A stretch of DNA of 35,243 bases. Source: CAZVPZ01 sp964629245 (lineage in GTDB: Archaea; Nanohalarchaeota; Nanosalinia; Nanosalinales; Nanosalinaceae). The DNA lies in contig CAZVPZ010000009.1 in NCBI GenBank assembly GCA_964629245.1, positions 1-35,243 on the forward strand, in the 5' to 3' direction. Below are positions 21,257 through 30,100 of the stretch, piece after piece. The first letter of the stretch is position 1; each line of letters opens with the position of its first letter. The notes beneath the pieces were generated by a model. That model did no database searches. It was not told where the DNA came from and saw only the letters and a list, made by a program, of their open reading frames with translations. Made by a program: the position numbers and the translations under genes.

Positions 21257-22324
21257 ATGGACGTCTCTGTGGTAATCCCTGTCTACAACGAGGAACAGAA
21301 TATCGCGCCCCTGTTGAGAGAGGTCGGTTCAGCGCTTGAAGCCAGGGAGCACGAGATCATAGTGGTTGACGGTAACTCCTCGGACTCGACTGTTCAGGAG
21401 GCAAGGGAATCAGGTGTAGAGAACCTGAGGGTTATTGAGCGCGGTTCACGTGAGGGAATAGGAAGGGCGCTACAGCAGGGGATATCGGCGGCTAAAGGAC
21501 GCGCCGTGGTCCAGATGGATGCCGACTTCTCGCATCCGCCGGAGCTTCTTCCCCGGATGGTCGAGGGTGTAGAAAGCGGAGCTGACGTGGTCGTTGGCTC
21601 ACGTTACGTGGAGGGCGGTGAGAGAAAGGACCCGCTCCATCGCCGCATATTCCCCCTTATAGGGAGCTATCTCTACCGGTTCGGGCTCGGAAGTCCTGTC
21701 TCCGATGTGACCAGCGGTTTCAAGGCTTACAGCCCTGAAGCGGCCGAGATGATAGCGGAGAGCGAACTCCCCTCAGGTTTCCACTTCCAGGCCGCCTCGC
21801 TGTTCCAGCTGGTCGATGAAGGTTTCGAGGTGGAAGAGCTGGCGATAGAGTTCCGGCCCCGAAGGGCAGGAGAGCCCAAGTACGGTGGAGATGACCTGCT
21901 GAAGAACCTCGGACTCTTCCTGAAGCTTGTCGTCAAGAAGCACCAAAGGTTCTTCAAGTTCGGCTCTGTGGGTGCGGTAGGCATGGTGGTCAACATGTCT
22001 ATCCTGTTCTTCCTGACGGAGTACATCGGTCTCTTCTACCTCGCATCCTCGGTCTTCGCGGTTGAATCCGCGATAATCTCCAACTTCCTGCTCAACGAGA
22101 ACTGGACGTTTGGCGACAGGGGGAGGAGCGGAGTGAAGAACCTCCTGAAGCGCTTCTCGAAGTTCAACCTGATCTCGCTGGCCGGTATGGCGATAAACCT
22201 AGTGGTACTCGCCTTCATGACGGAGGTCGTGGGGATCTACTACCTGCTGTCGAACCTGATAGCGATAGGGGTGGTCTTCCTCTGGAACTACACCGCAAAC
22301 ATCAACTGGACCTGGAAGGGATAG
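21257..22324 (+). CDS. Dolichyl-phosphate sugar synthase (DPM1-like) fused to GtrA domain
   Basis: A 355-residue fusion. Residues 1-230 are a GT2 domain with VVIPVYNEEQNI (5-16), VVDGNSSDS and the metal-binding Asp88-Ala-Asp90 in QMDADFSHP, resembling Dol-P-mannose/glucose synthases. Residues about 233-355 are a GtrA-like four-helix membrane domain (FKFGSVGAVGMVVNM) thought to carry or flip the lipid-linked sugar. It should make the lipid-phosphate sugar donor for the GT-C enzyme just upstream. ATG 21257 lies one base past the upstream stop codon, so the genes form an operon. Confidence 0.92.
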   Translation: MDVSVVIPVYNEEQNIAPLLREVGSALEAREHEIIVVDGNSSDSTVQEARESGVENLRVIERGSREGIGRALQQGISAAKGRAVVQMDADFSHPPELLPRMVEGVESGADVVVGSRYVEGGERKDPLHRRIFPLIGSYLYRFGLGSPVSDVTSGFKAYSPEAAEMIAESELPSGFHFQAASLFQLVDEGFEVEELAIEFRPRRAGEPKYGGDDLLKNLGLFLKLVVKKHQRFFKFGSVGAVGMVVNMSILFFLTEYIGLFYLASSVFAVESAIISNFLLNENWTFGDRGRSGVKNLLKRFSKFNLISLAGMAINLVVLAFMTEVVGIYYLLSNLIAIGVVFLWNYTANINWTWKG

Positions 22325-22368
22325 ACTGTTTTTATGAGTTTGGATAAAGCAATGTATAGGGAGGCGAC

Positions 22369-23592
22369 ATGAACCCTATAGACCAAGCCTATATCGCGGT
22401 ATTCAGCCTGATGATTTTCTCGGCGATACTCTGGCTGTCGCTCTACTTTTCGAACCGACGGAGGATCGATAACGACCCCGAGCCCTCACGCCATCCATCC
22501 GTCACGTTCCTCGTCCCCGCGTACAATGAGGAGGAGCACGTCGCGGGCACCATACAGTCGCTGCTGGATCAGGATTACCCGGAGGACCGCCTCAAAGTCA
22601 TCGCGATTAACGACGGCTCAGAGGACGACACTCTTGATGAGATGAAGAAGTTCGGGGATAACGACCGGGTTGAGATAATTGACAAGGAGAACACGGGGAA
22701 AGCCTCTTCGATTAACCAAGCTCTTGAAAGAGTAGACACGGAGCTCGTGGGCTGTATGGACGGTGACTCCTTCCCGGAGAAGGACATGGTGAGGAACATG
22801 GTTGGATACTTCGAGGACAGCGATGTCAAAGGTGTGACGCCCGCGCTCAAGGTCAAGGATCCCTCCAACTGGATCCAGAAGGTTATATGGGCGGAGTACA
22901 TATACCAGATATTCCTGAGGAAGCTGTTCGCGATCTTCGACACCCAGTACGTCATGCCAGGCCCGGGCAGCATATACAACACAGAGTACCTAAAGGAACT
23001 CGGGGGCTGGGACGAGGAGACACTCACGGAAGATATGGAGATAGCATTCAGGATGTTCAAGGAGGGCGCGAAGATGGAGAACAGTACGAATGCGTACGTG
23101 GACACGATTTCACCCCCGACGTTTCGAGGCCTCTTCAGACAGCGCATACGCTGGTACAAGGGCTACCTTAACAACTTCCTGAAGTACCGGGAGATGCTGT
23201 TTAACCGGCAGTATGGCAACATGGGGATATTCCTCATGCCTTTCAACGTCCTGTGGACGGCGGTTGTGATGTTCATGGTAACCCACTTGTTCGTGAAGAC
23301 GGGACTCCGGATATTCGAATCAATCCAGACCTACCTGCTTGTCGGTTTCATACCCCCGAGTCTGTTCCTGTCAGTGCAGAGCCTGTCGATGTTCCATTTT
23401 TTCTATCTGCTGGTCACTACCGTCGGAGTTATAACCCTGATCCTCAGTGTTAAAACTGCGGGAGAAGATCTGGAACCATGGAAGAGGAAGACGCATTACA
23501 TCCTATTTCTCTGGCTGTATGCCATCCTTTTCGCGGGTTTCTGGGCTGCGGCGCTCGTGGAGAAAATCAAGGGAGGTCAGAATAGATGGTGA
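22369..23592 (+). CDS. Processive family-2 glycosyltransferase (BcsA/IcaA/hyaluronan-synthase-like)
   Basis: A 407-residue membrane GT2. One N-terminal helix (about 8-27) precedes the cytosolic catalytic domain with VPAYNEEEHV (49-58), Asp131-Gly-Asp133, Glu221-Asp222 in TEDMEIAF and the processive signature Gln258-x-x-Arg261-Trp262. Three or four C-terminal helices form the channel part. Family members polymerise and extrude beta-linked polysaccharides; poly-N-acetylglucosamine or hyaluronan-like products are possible but not decidable. GGAGGCGAC precedes the ATG. It overlaps the next gene by 7 bp. Confidence 0.9.
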   Translation: MNPIDQAYIAVFSLMIFSAILWLSLYFSNRRRIDNDPEPSRHPSVTFLVPAYNEEEHVAGTIQSLLDQDYPEDRLKVIAINDGSEDDTLDEMKKFGDNDRVEIIDKENTGKASSINQALERVDTELVGCMDGDSFPEKDMVRNMVGYFEDSDVKGVTPALKVKDPSNWIQKVIWAEYIYQIFLRKLFAIFDTQYVMPGPGSIYNTEYLKELGGWDEETLTEDMEIAFRMFKEGAKMENSTNAYVDTISPPTFRGLFRQRIRWYKGYLNNFLKYREMLFNRQYGNMGIFLMPFNVLWTAVVMFMVTHLFVKTGLRIFESIQTYLLVGFIPPSLFLSVQSLSMFHFFYLLVTTVGVITLILSVKTAGEDLEPWKRKTHYILFLWLYAILFAGFWAAALVEKIKGGQNRW

Positions 23593-24284
23593 GCAGACAG
23601 CTTGACTGGGAGCTTTTAACGGTATCCGCCCTCCTAACGCTGTTGATAGTGGGAGGGGTTTTCTTCTTCGGTAGCATGCTCAGCGACTACAAGGTCGAAC
23701 AGCTGAGGGACGACATAAGGCAGATAGAAGTCGACCAAAGGTCCCAGGCGCTGACGCTCCAGCTCTCCGACAGCGTGGAGACGAGGAACTGTGCCTCCCT
23801 GAAGGACTGGGTGGACAGTTCGGTCCCGGAGATCAGGGACCTGAGGAAGCAGGTGGCGGAATACGAGAGCTCGAGGAAGCTCAACAACGACCAGTATCCC
23901 GTCCTGAAACGGCGCTACACCAACCTTATAATCCAGAACCTGATAGAGATAAGGCAGCTTGAACAGAACTGCAACCAGAACATCGTCGACGTCATCTACC
24001 TCTACTCAAAGGAATGCGATTCCTGTGAGGACCAGGGCACCATACTGACCTATTACCGGCAGAAGTACAGCGACCAGATGGTTGTCTACCCTCTTGATAC
24101 CGACCTGGGGATGAAACACGTGGAGTTCCTTGAGAAACACTACAACGTCACGGACTATCCCACGCTCGTGATAGACGGCGAGCCCTACGAGGGGTTCAGC
24201 TCCAAGCAGGAACTCGGTGAGATAATCCAAAAACGACTGAACAACACATCTCCAAACAGTACAGTAAGGTCGGATGAAGAATAG
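23586..24284 (+). CDS. Membrane-anchored thioredoxin-fold protein
   Basis: A 232-residue protein. An N-terminal transmembrane helix (about 10-31) is followed by a charged helical segment, possibly coiled coil (35-128, with Cys69 and Cys129). A thioredoxin-like domain starts near 133: strand VDVIYLYS, active-site Cys144-Asp-Ser-Cys147, and the cis-Pro loop DYPTLVIDG with Pro192. It likely faces outside and handles disulfides in surface proteins. ATG overlaps the upstream glycosyltransferase stop region, with GGAGGTCA upstream, so it belongs to the glycosylation operon. Similar membrane-tethered Trx domains are common in archaea; redox direction is unknown. Confidence 0.85.
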   Translation: MVSRQLDWELLTVSALLTLLIVGGVFFFGSMLSDYKVEQLRDDIRQIEVDQRSQALTLQLSDSVETRNCASLKDWVDSSVPEIRDLRKQVAEYESSRKLNNDQYPVLKRRYTNLIIQNLIEIRQLEQNCNQNIVDVIYLYSKECDSCEDQGTILTYYRQKYSDQMVVYPLDTDLGMKHVEFLEKHYNVTDYPTLVIDGEPYEGFSSKQELGEIIQKRLNNTSPNSTVRSDEE

Positions 24285-24546
24285 AGACTTTATCCTTTTA
24301 ATGGCTGTGGCGGGGATAGCTTTCGGGTTCGTTCTGGCAACTCTGCCGGGTTCTCCTGAACAGGAATGCAAGGAGATAGGTGAAGCGATCAGGGCCAACC
24401 AGAGCTTTCCGGGCAGCGTTGCGTGCTATCCTCCTGGCGTGCTGGACGCTAACATCACGGCACAGGTAAACGATACCGAGCTGAAATGTGTATGCAGGAG
24501 AAGTTACCAGGACAATGTCCAGTACTTCGTGATAAGGGTCGCCTAG
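24274..24546 (+). CDS. Small single-span protein with external Cys
   Basis: A 90-residue protein; no family recognised. An N-terminal signal-anchor (about 5-22) is followed by a small external domain with four Cys (about positions 32, 51, 72 and 74) and two Asn-X-Ser/Thr sites. It overlaps the thioredoxin-like gene by 11 bp and is preceded by AAGGTCGG, so it is translated in the same operon and may be a substrate or partner of that protein. Its end overlaps the convergent regulator gene by 4 bp. Confidence 0.65.
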   Translation: MKNRDFILLMAVAGIAFGFVLATLPGSPEQECKEIGEAIRANQSFPGSVACYPPGVLDANITAQVNDTELKCVCRRSYQDNVQYFVIRVA

Positions 24547-25436
24547 TGGCGGTAGTTCTTAGATATAGTCAGGAGGTTGCTCCGGCCTTTCTTCTGCTTC
24601 ACGAGTATACCCTCGTCGGTTAACTCTGAGACAAGCCCGGATACCTTCGCCTTGGAGTAGTCCAGCTCCCCCACGAGATCTTTCTGGAGCATCTCCCCGT
24701 CTTCTTCGACCAGCAGTTTCACCACCTTCAGCTGATCCTCCGATAGTTCATCGAAAACATCACGGATGTTCTCCCGGGATAGGCGGATAAAGGCGATGTA
24801 GGAGCCTATAGCCAGCAGAACTGCCGCTGCAACCACCAGTATAATCCGCCTCCTGTCTGGTGCCTGCGGTCCCGTGAATTCCTCGTAGACGAGGGAAAAA
24901 TCGAGCGTTTCCCCGAGCTGGGGCTGTTCCTCCCATTCAACAAATATCCTGCGGCCGTTACTGCTTATCTCTGCATCCCCTGGACTGACCACAGGAGTCG
25001 AGACGTTTGCCTGGTCAAGTATACCGGTTCCCTCGGGGAGGAGCACCCGGAGGGTGTAGTTCTTGGTGGGCCGGAATATCGACTGCGAGTAACGGAAGAT
25101 GTTGCCCCGCTGCCTCTCTGTTACGAAATCGGAGCCAGTAAAGTTCATGAATATCAAGAAGTTCCGGGTCTTGTTTGTATCACACTTTATCTCGGAACCT
25201 ATCTGGAGCTGGTTTACCTCGCAGTCCACGGGTTCGGCTCCAGACCGTGCCTGTAAACCGTTTACGGGATAGCTGGTAAGATAGGTGAACTTGCTTGAGG
25301 TGAGTTCCTCTACATCTACCTCGACATGCACCTGGGAGGTAGCCAGGTCGATCTCTATCTGCTCGCTCTGTATCGTCGTGGCAGCAGCCGACGAGATCAT
25401 CAAAAGGCCGAAAACGGCTGCAATGAACTTTCTCAT
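24543..25436 (-). CDS. Membrane-anchored winged-helix regulator with ectodomain
   Basis: A 297-residue protein. A signal peptide (about 1-20) leads to a beta-rich ectodomain (about 20-190) with two Cys and several Asn-X-Ser/Thr sites. One transmembrane helix (about 197-217, IILVVAAAVLLAIGSYIAFI) and a cytosolic MarR-like winged helix (about 228-290, LSEDQLKVVKLLVEEDG onwards) follow. The layout resembles the archaeal surface-sensor regulators annotated with DUF7343/DUF7345-type domains; that assignment is from memory. It would bring an external signal directly to DNA. ATG 25436 is chosen because the TATA box at about 25464-25473 predicts start near 25441. Target genes are unknown; the adjacent surface genes are candidates. 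Confidence 0.82.
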   Translation of the reverse strand: MRKFIAAVFGLLMISSAAATTIQSEQIEIDLATSQVHVEVDVEELTSSKFTYLTSYPVNGLQARSGAEPVDCEVNQLQIGSEIKCDTNKTRNFLIFMNFTGSDFVTERQRGNIFRYSQSIFRPTKNYTLRVLLPEGTGILDQANVSTPVVSPGDAEISSNGRRIFVEWEEQPQLGETLDFSLVYEEFTGPQAPDRRRIILVVAAAVLLAIGSYIAFIRLSRENIRDVFDELSEDQLKVVKLLVEEDGEMLQKDLVGELDYSKAKVSGLVSELTDEGILVKQKKGRSNLLTISKNYRH

Positions 25437-25468
25437 GTAACTTTTTCCGTTATCCAATGTTAAATACG

Positions 25469-25873
25469 TTATTCGGCATCCTCTGCATCCGCCCGTGAGA
25501 TCAGGACGCCGCCTGTCCCTGTCTGTGCGTACTTGTGCATGGTGTCTGCGACGTTCTGTAGCGCTTCCTGACCCTCTCTCAGACCGAGGGTTACCTCTTC
25601 CGGCTCCTCAAGCTGGATGTAGGTGGGACCGTAGTTTATGACGAGTTCAATCGCCTTCGCGAAGCTGTCTATATCGAGCCGGACCTCTGCTACCTGTGAG
25701 AATCCTTTCTCCAGCCCGGGGTGAGGGTTCTCGAGTTCATCGATGTCGTCTATCTCTGACTCGACTACTTCAACGCCTTTCTCGTTTTCAATCGTGTCTA
25801 TGTGGTCTTTCAGGGCGCCCTCGAGCTTTTCCTTCGTGGGAGAAACCGCCTCGAATACCATCCACAGAATCAT
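25469..25873 (-). CDS. Small acidic protein of unknown function
   Basis: A 134-residue soluble acidic protein; no family recognised. It looks alpha/beta, with a strand-rich middle (VAEVRLDIDSF, about 62-72; PTYIQLEEPEEVTLGL, about 83-98) and a helical C-terminal part. There is no Cys, signal or membrane segment. The TATA-like box at 25893-25905 places transcription start close to ATG 25873; ATG 25861 is an alternative. It is divergent from the 25942 gene and shares that promoter segment. Confidence 0.65.
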   Translation of the reverse strand: MILWMVFEAVSPTKEKLEGALKDHIDTIENEKGVEVVESEIDDIDELENPHPGLEKGFSQVAEVRLDIDSFAKAIELVINYGPTYIQLEEPEEVTLGLREGQEALQNVADTMHKYAQTGTGGVLISRADAEDAE

Positions 25874-25892
25874 GTATTAAGACTCGCCAGCC

Positions 25893-25905
25893 AACTTTAA
25901 AACCA
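25893..25905. promoter_or_regulatory. Shared TATA-like element between divergent genes
   Basis: AACTTTAAAACC contains a TTTAAA core that reads as a TATA box on both strands. Leftward it fits a start at 25873. Rightward it predicts a start near 25925, about 17 nt before ATG 25942. Confidence 0.4.
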
Positions 25906-25941
25906 GTTCCCCCCGATATACTTGAACAGGTGCAGGGACGG

Positions 25942-26337
25942 ATGAATGACAAAATGATGGCTTTGCAGAACAGAATAAAGTTGCGCTACGTTGCGGGCAT
26001 TGCGGGAATCTTGGCACTGGTGGTCCTGGGTGTGATGGTGCTGGGGATACCGACCTTCGAGTCATCCGGCACCTGCACTGAGTCGGTGGCGCTCTGCCAC
26101 GGCTTACCGCTGGGAGAGAACTGCCTGGGAACCGAGACCTTTCAAACCCGGCCGGTTCCTGAGAACGATTGCGGCCTTATCGAGAACATAACTGCAAGGT
26201 GCAACGCCGCGGCGGACAGGATATGCGAGATAAACGACCGCTCGATAGGACTGACATGGGCGGAGAAGACCCAGGCCTTCGGTTTGAAGTGCAGCGAGTG
26301 GAACAGGGAGTACGACCTCGACCTTCGTTCCTGTTGA
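25942..26337 (+). CDS. Single-span membrane protein with Cys-rich external domain
   Basis: A 131-residue protein with a basic N-terminus (1-15), a transmembrane helix (about 16-38, YVAGIAGILALVVLGVMVLG) and an external domain with about eight Cys, including LCHGLPLGENCLG and TARCNAAADRICE and a C-terminal Cys. The CXG...CLG pattern, a later CN and a C-terminal Cys match the protein at 15544-16068, suggesting a paralogous family. The longest open frame begins at 25696, opposite another gene; ATG 25942 is preferred as it lies after the divergent promoter and just before the hydrophobic segment. Function unknown. Confidence 0.7.
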   Translation: MNDKMMALQNRIKLRYVAGIAGILALVVLGVMVLGIPTFESSGTCTESVALCHGLPLGENCLGTETFQTRPVPENDCGLIENITARCNAAADRICEINDRSIGLTWAEKTQAFGLKCSEWNREYDLDLRSC

Positions 26338-26374
26338 CCCTATTTTTAAATCAGTGCAGACTATTTTCGAACAT

Positions 26375-26797
26375 ATGGTTGAACTGGATTTTGAAAGGCT
26401 TGAGGAGCGCTACACAGTGGATAGGAGAGAGTTCGGGAAGATACTCGTGATTGCATCCACCGCTTTACTCGTGCTGTCGCTCCACTCTGCCCTCAGCTTC
26501 CAGTCCGCTTTAAGCCAAGTGGAGAAGGTCAACAGGGATTTTGACAAGGCCCGGGGGATAATCGAGAGCCCTGGATTCAACGACAGTCTGGAGGCGCTCC
26601 AGAGTGTGAAGGGGGGAGGATCGCAGATAACGAACCAGTTCGTCACCGCTTCCAACGCCTTCCTCGAGGCCAGGGATGCGCTGGAAAGGTCCGAAAAGGC
26701 AGAGGATGACCTGGAGGGCACATATCAGCAGTACAGGTGGCTGGTGCTGATTGCGGTGCTTGGAGAGGTCGCCGGTATCGCAGTAATCTATATCTGA
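26375..26797 (+). CDS. Two-span membrane protein with coiled-coil loop
   Basis: A 140-residue protein; no family recognised. A charged N-terminus (1-22) precedes one helix (about 23-43), an external loop of about 75 residues with heptad-like charged sequence (VEKVNRDFDKARG; FLEARDALERSEKAEDDLEG), and a second helix (about 120-140) at the very end. ATG 26375 is chosen because the TATA-like CTATTTTTAAATC (about 26340-26352) lies 27-30 nt upstream. The shape resembles small membrane scaffolds. Confidence 0.6.
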   Translation: MVELDFERLEERYTVDRREFGKILVIASTALLVLSLHSALSFQSALSQVEKVNRDFDKARGIIESPGFNDSLEALQSVKGGGSQITNQFVTASNAFLEARDALERSEKAEDDLEGTYQQYRWLVLIAVLGEVAGIAVIYI

Positions 26798-26856
26798 TTT
26801 CACGGGCGAAAGAGTTTCTGCGTCATCCTAAGAGCTTTTCCAGCAGTCATTTTCAG

Positions 26857-26913
26857 AAGGAATTATAAACGGGGGATCATCATTGTTTAGCATAAAGGGT
26901 TAGCATCAATGAT
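26857..26913 (+). promoter_or_regulatory. Promoter and operator-like leader of the HTH-LamG operon
   Basis: The TATA-like GAATTATAAAC (about 26857-26868) predicts transcription start near 26888. Across it lies a 7-bp inverted repeat ATCATTG...CAATGAT (26879-26885 and 26907-26913). Its centre contains TTAGCAT twice as a direct repeat (26887-26893, 26900-26906). This looks like a binding site for a dimeric regulator, plausibly the HTH protein encoded just downstream. The remainder of 26798-26931 shows nothing else. Confidence 0.5.
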
Positions 26914-26931
26914 AACCAATGGGGGAAGGGC

Positions 26932-27156
26932 TTGAACAACGGAACGAGAGAAAGTATCCTTGAGTATCTCGCAAACCATCCTCGCGGTTCCACAATCAGC
27001 GACATATCTGACGACCTGGATATCAGCAGGGCGACTGCAGCTAAATATCTCGAGATTCTGAAAGCGGAGGAAAAAATCGAGCAGAGAGCTGTAGGTAGAG
27101 CCAAGCTGCACTACCTGAAGCAGGAATCGCTGGAAAACTTCACCGAGGCGGAATAG
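26932..27156 (+). CDS. Small winged-helix transcriptional regulator
   Basis: A 74-residue DNA-binding protein consisting of one winged helix-turn-helix: helix 1 TRESILEYLANH (5-16), the HTH ISDISDDLDISRATAAKYLE (22-41), and a wing IEQRAVGRAKLHYL (49-62). It is of the ArsR/GntR-like minimal type. The start is TTG 26932, since no in-frame ATG is available; the nearby ATGs are in other frames. It ends 4 bp before the giant LamG gene, so it is the first gene of that operon and probably regulates it through the leader palindrome. Confidence 0.75.
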   Translation: MNNGTRESILEYLANHPRGSTISDISDDLDISRATAAKYLEILKAEEKIEQRAVGRAKLHYLKQESLENFTEAE

Positions 27157-27160
27157 GTAA

Positions 27161-30100
27161 ATGGACGCGGGCAGAAATCTGGGAGCTAGAGCGACTGGTA
27201 TCAGCACAGCTGTCATAGTTTTAATTCTCTTCACGTCGCTTCTGGGGATGGCCTACGCAGTACAGGAAACCTCCTCTCAGTCGGACTGGGACAAGGGTGC
27301 TTTCAACGCCACCTCCGCAGATAGAAACGACAACTCGGGCGACCTCGGCCTGGGCTACCTCAACGGCACCACGCCTGACAGCCTGAAGGGCTACTGGCGC
27401 TTCGACCGTAGCGTCTCCGGCACCGGAGGAACGGTGAGAGACTACTCAGGAAGCGGCGACGACGGCGTGGCCGAGGGTGGCGTTTCAACCGGCGTTGCGG
27501 GAGTCTTCAGCACCACCTCCTACGAGTTCGACGGTTCGGGAACGCTGGTGAACACGGGCATATCCTCCATCCCCAGTGACACCTCCCTAACTGTATCCGC
27601 CTGGGTTAACCCGGACGGGACCGGCGGTCGCCAGAGGATCTTCGCAAAGGACAAGACCGGAACGCCAGGGGTCACAATCCTCTGGTTCAATGACAACCAG
27701 CTGGAGTTCCTTGTCAGGGACAGCGCCGACACCCAGTGGGTCCGCGCGACCACTTCTATCCCTCCCGCGAACGAGTGGCACCTCGTTACTGGAGTCTGGG
27801 ACCGTGCCGCCCAAGAGGTGAAGGTATATATCGACGGCGACCTGAAGGACAACGTTTCCACCGCGTTCACCGATCTCAACTCCAACAGCCAGAACGTGAC
27901 TATCGGGGCGGCGAGCAACAATGACCACAACTGGGATGGGAAGATTGACGAGGTCAGGTTCTACCACGAGGCGCTTTCCGACCGCGATATAAACAGGTTC
28001 TACCTCTACGGCAAGGAGGGTGTTTTCAACGGCGACTACCAGAAGACGGTCAATATACCCGCCGGCGAGACACCTGTCAACCTGACGGTCAACCACACGG
28101 ACATGGACGCGTCAGGCAACCAGTCCTGGTTCCATCTCTCCAACGGCGATAAAGGCCAGACCGTGGAGCTCGATCCGGGGAACGACGTACTCAGGAACTA
28201 CAGCCTCAACTTCAGCTCGAAGGGGGGTACGCTGGACGTAACGGTTAATATCACCGCCGACCTTCCAGGTCTCACTCCTGTTATCAGGGAGTTCAAGGTA
28301 TGGACGAAGGTACTTTCACCGCGGATAAGAATCCACAGTCCCGCGAACGACACCATACCTGACGCCGATCCATGGCTCAACGTAACTTCCCCTGACGATG
28401 TCCAGACTTGGAAGTATAGCCTAGATGGGGCGGCCAACACTACCTTTACTCCCAACGAGACCCTTACCACGGTTTCCGACGGGTTCCACTCGGTCAAGGT
28501 CTGGGCTGAGAGCAGCGATGGCTTCTGGAACTCGACCACCAGGTACTTCACTGTGGATACTGAACCACCGCTCTGGCGCAACCAGGCGCAGAGCAATGAC
28601 ACGATTTCCGCAACTGCATCGAACGAGCTCAGGGCGCAGGGATACGACCTCGTGGAGCTGTCTGAAGCGATACTTGCTACCAATGAGACCGGCCCCTGGA
28701 AGAACAGGACCGGCTTCTACGGCTCGCCGATGACACTCGGTAGCGAGGATACTTGGACCTGGTCGAACTTCACCTGGCAGAACACCTCGATAAAAGGTGA
28801 ACGCATCGCATGGAAGATATGGTACCGCGGCTCGAAGGGGGAGTACAACGCCACCGCCGAGAAGAGCTTCTACGTCGAGTCGGTCGACACCGTGAAGCCC
28901 ACTATAACCATAACCAGCCCGCGGAACACCACTATAAGCGACGCGACGCCCTGGCTGAACGCCACCTCTGATGAGGAGATAAGCATCTGGAGCTACAACC
29001 TTGACGCCGGGGGGAATCAGACCTTCGAGCCAAACATAACTATCGGCCCTCTCACTGACGGGTTCCACAACGTCACGGTATGGGGCAACGATACTGCGGA
29101 CAACTGGGCCTCTGACCGCGTTTACTTCTACGTTGACACGGCCAACCCTCGGTGGAGGAACCTGAAGGACAACGTGTCTGGAAGCGTAGTACAGGGAGCG
29201 CTGGTGAACATAAGCTCGCAGGTGAAGGATACCGATACAGGTATATACCGCGCCCTCCTGTCCACCAACGAATCTGGAAGCTGGACCAACTACACCTCCA
29301 GTTACGGTTCCCCGGAAAAATTCGCTAACCTGACCACCTGGGAGATAGCCGACTTCTCCTGGACGAGCAGCACCTTCAGCGGGAGGCTGGGCTATCGCGT
29401 GTGGGTGCGGGACGCGGCGGGCAACTGGAACAGGACCGCCACATCCAGCTTCTCGGTCAGCGAACAGGTGGAGGTACAGACGGGCGACATGGCCGGGGTC
29501 GCGGCCTGGAAAGGCAGCTTCAACGGCACTAGCGTTACGCGCCAGGACAACTCCGGCAACCTCGGTATCGGCTACAGGAACCTCACTTCCGACCTCATAG
29601 GCCTCTGGAGGCTCGACACCACATCAGGAGCGGCGTCGGACTACTCGGGCAGCGGTTTCCATGGCACCAACTTCGGCGCCATAAGGGGTGTGAACGGTGT
29701 CTTCAGCACCGATGCGTTCTACTTCGGCGGGTCTTCAGACTACGTCCAGGCCAGCATGAATGCGGATCCGAAGGAGGACTGGACTGTGTCTGCATGGATA
29801 AAGCCGGATGACTGGGGACAGTCCGCGAGGCAAGAGTTCGTTAGCACGTCGGAGGATGTCTCGAACAAGCCGCTCGACTTCGGTATAGAGAACGGCAACC
29901 TGAAACACTGGAGGGGCGACGCGGCCGGAGAGGTCATGAGCTACGACGTATCGACGCTCTCCGGCTGGCACCACATCGCGGTGACGCAGGACCGGACATC
30001 CTCCAGCAATGTCGACCTGACGATGTACGTGGACGGCGTCCCGGTAGCGACTGACTCGGGCGACTACGAGAACATGTACGATGAGTTCTGGATAGGTGCG

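Noticed and set aside
25696..25941. N-terminal extension of the 25942 protein
   Set aside because: It is antisense to the 25469-25873 gene and upstream of the divergent promoter.
28421..29068. 215-codon minus-strand ORF and other antisense ORFs inside the 27161 gene
   Set aside because: All oppose a well-supported LamG/Ig-like protein and resemble no family.
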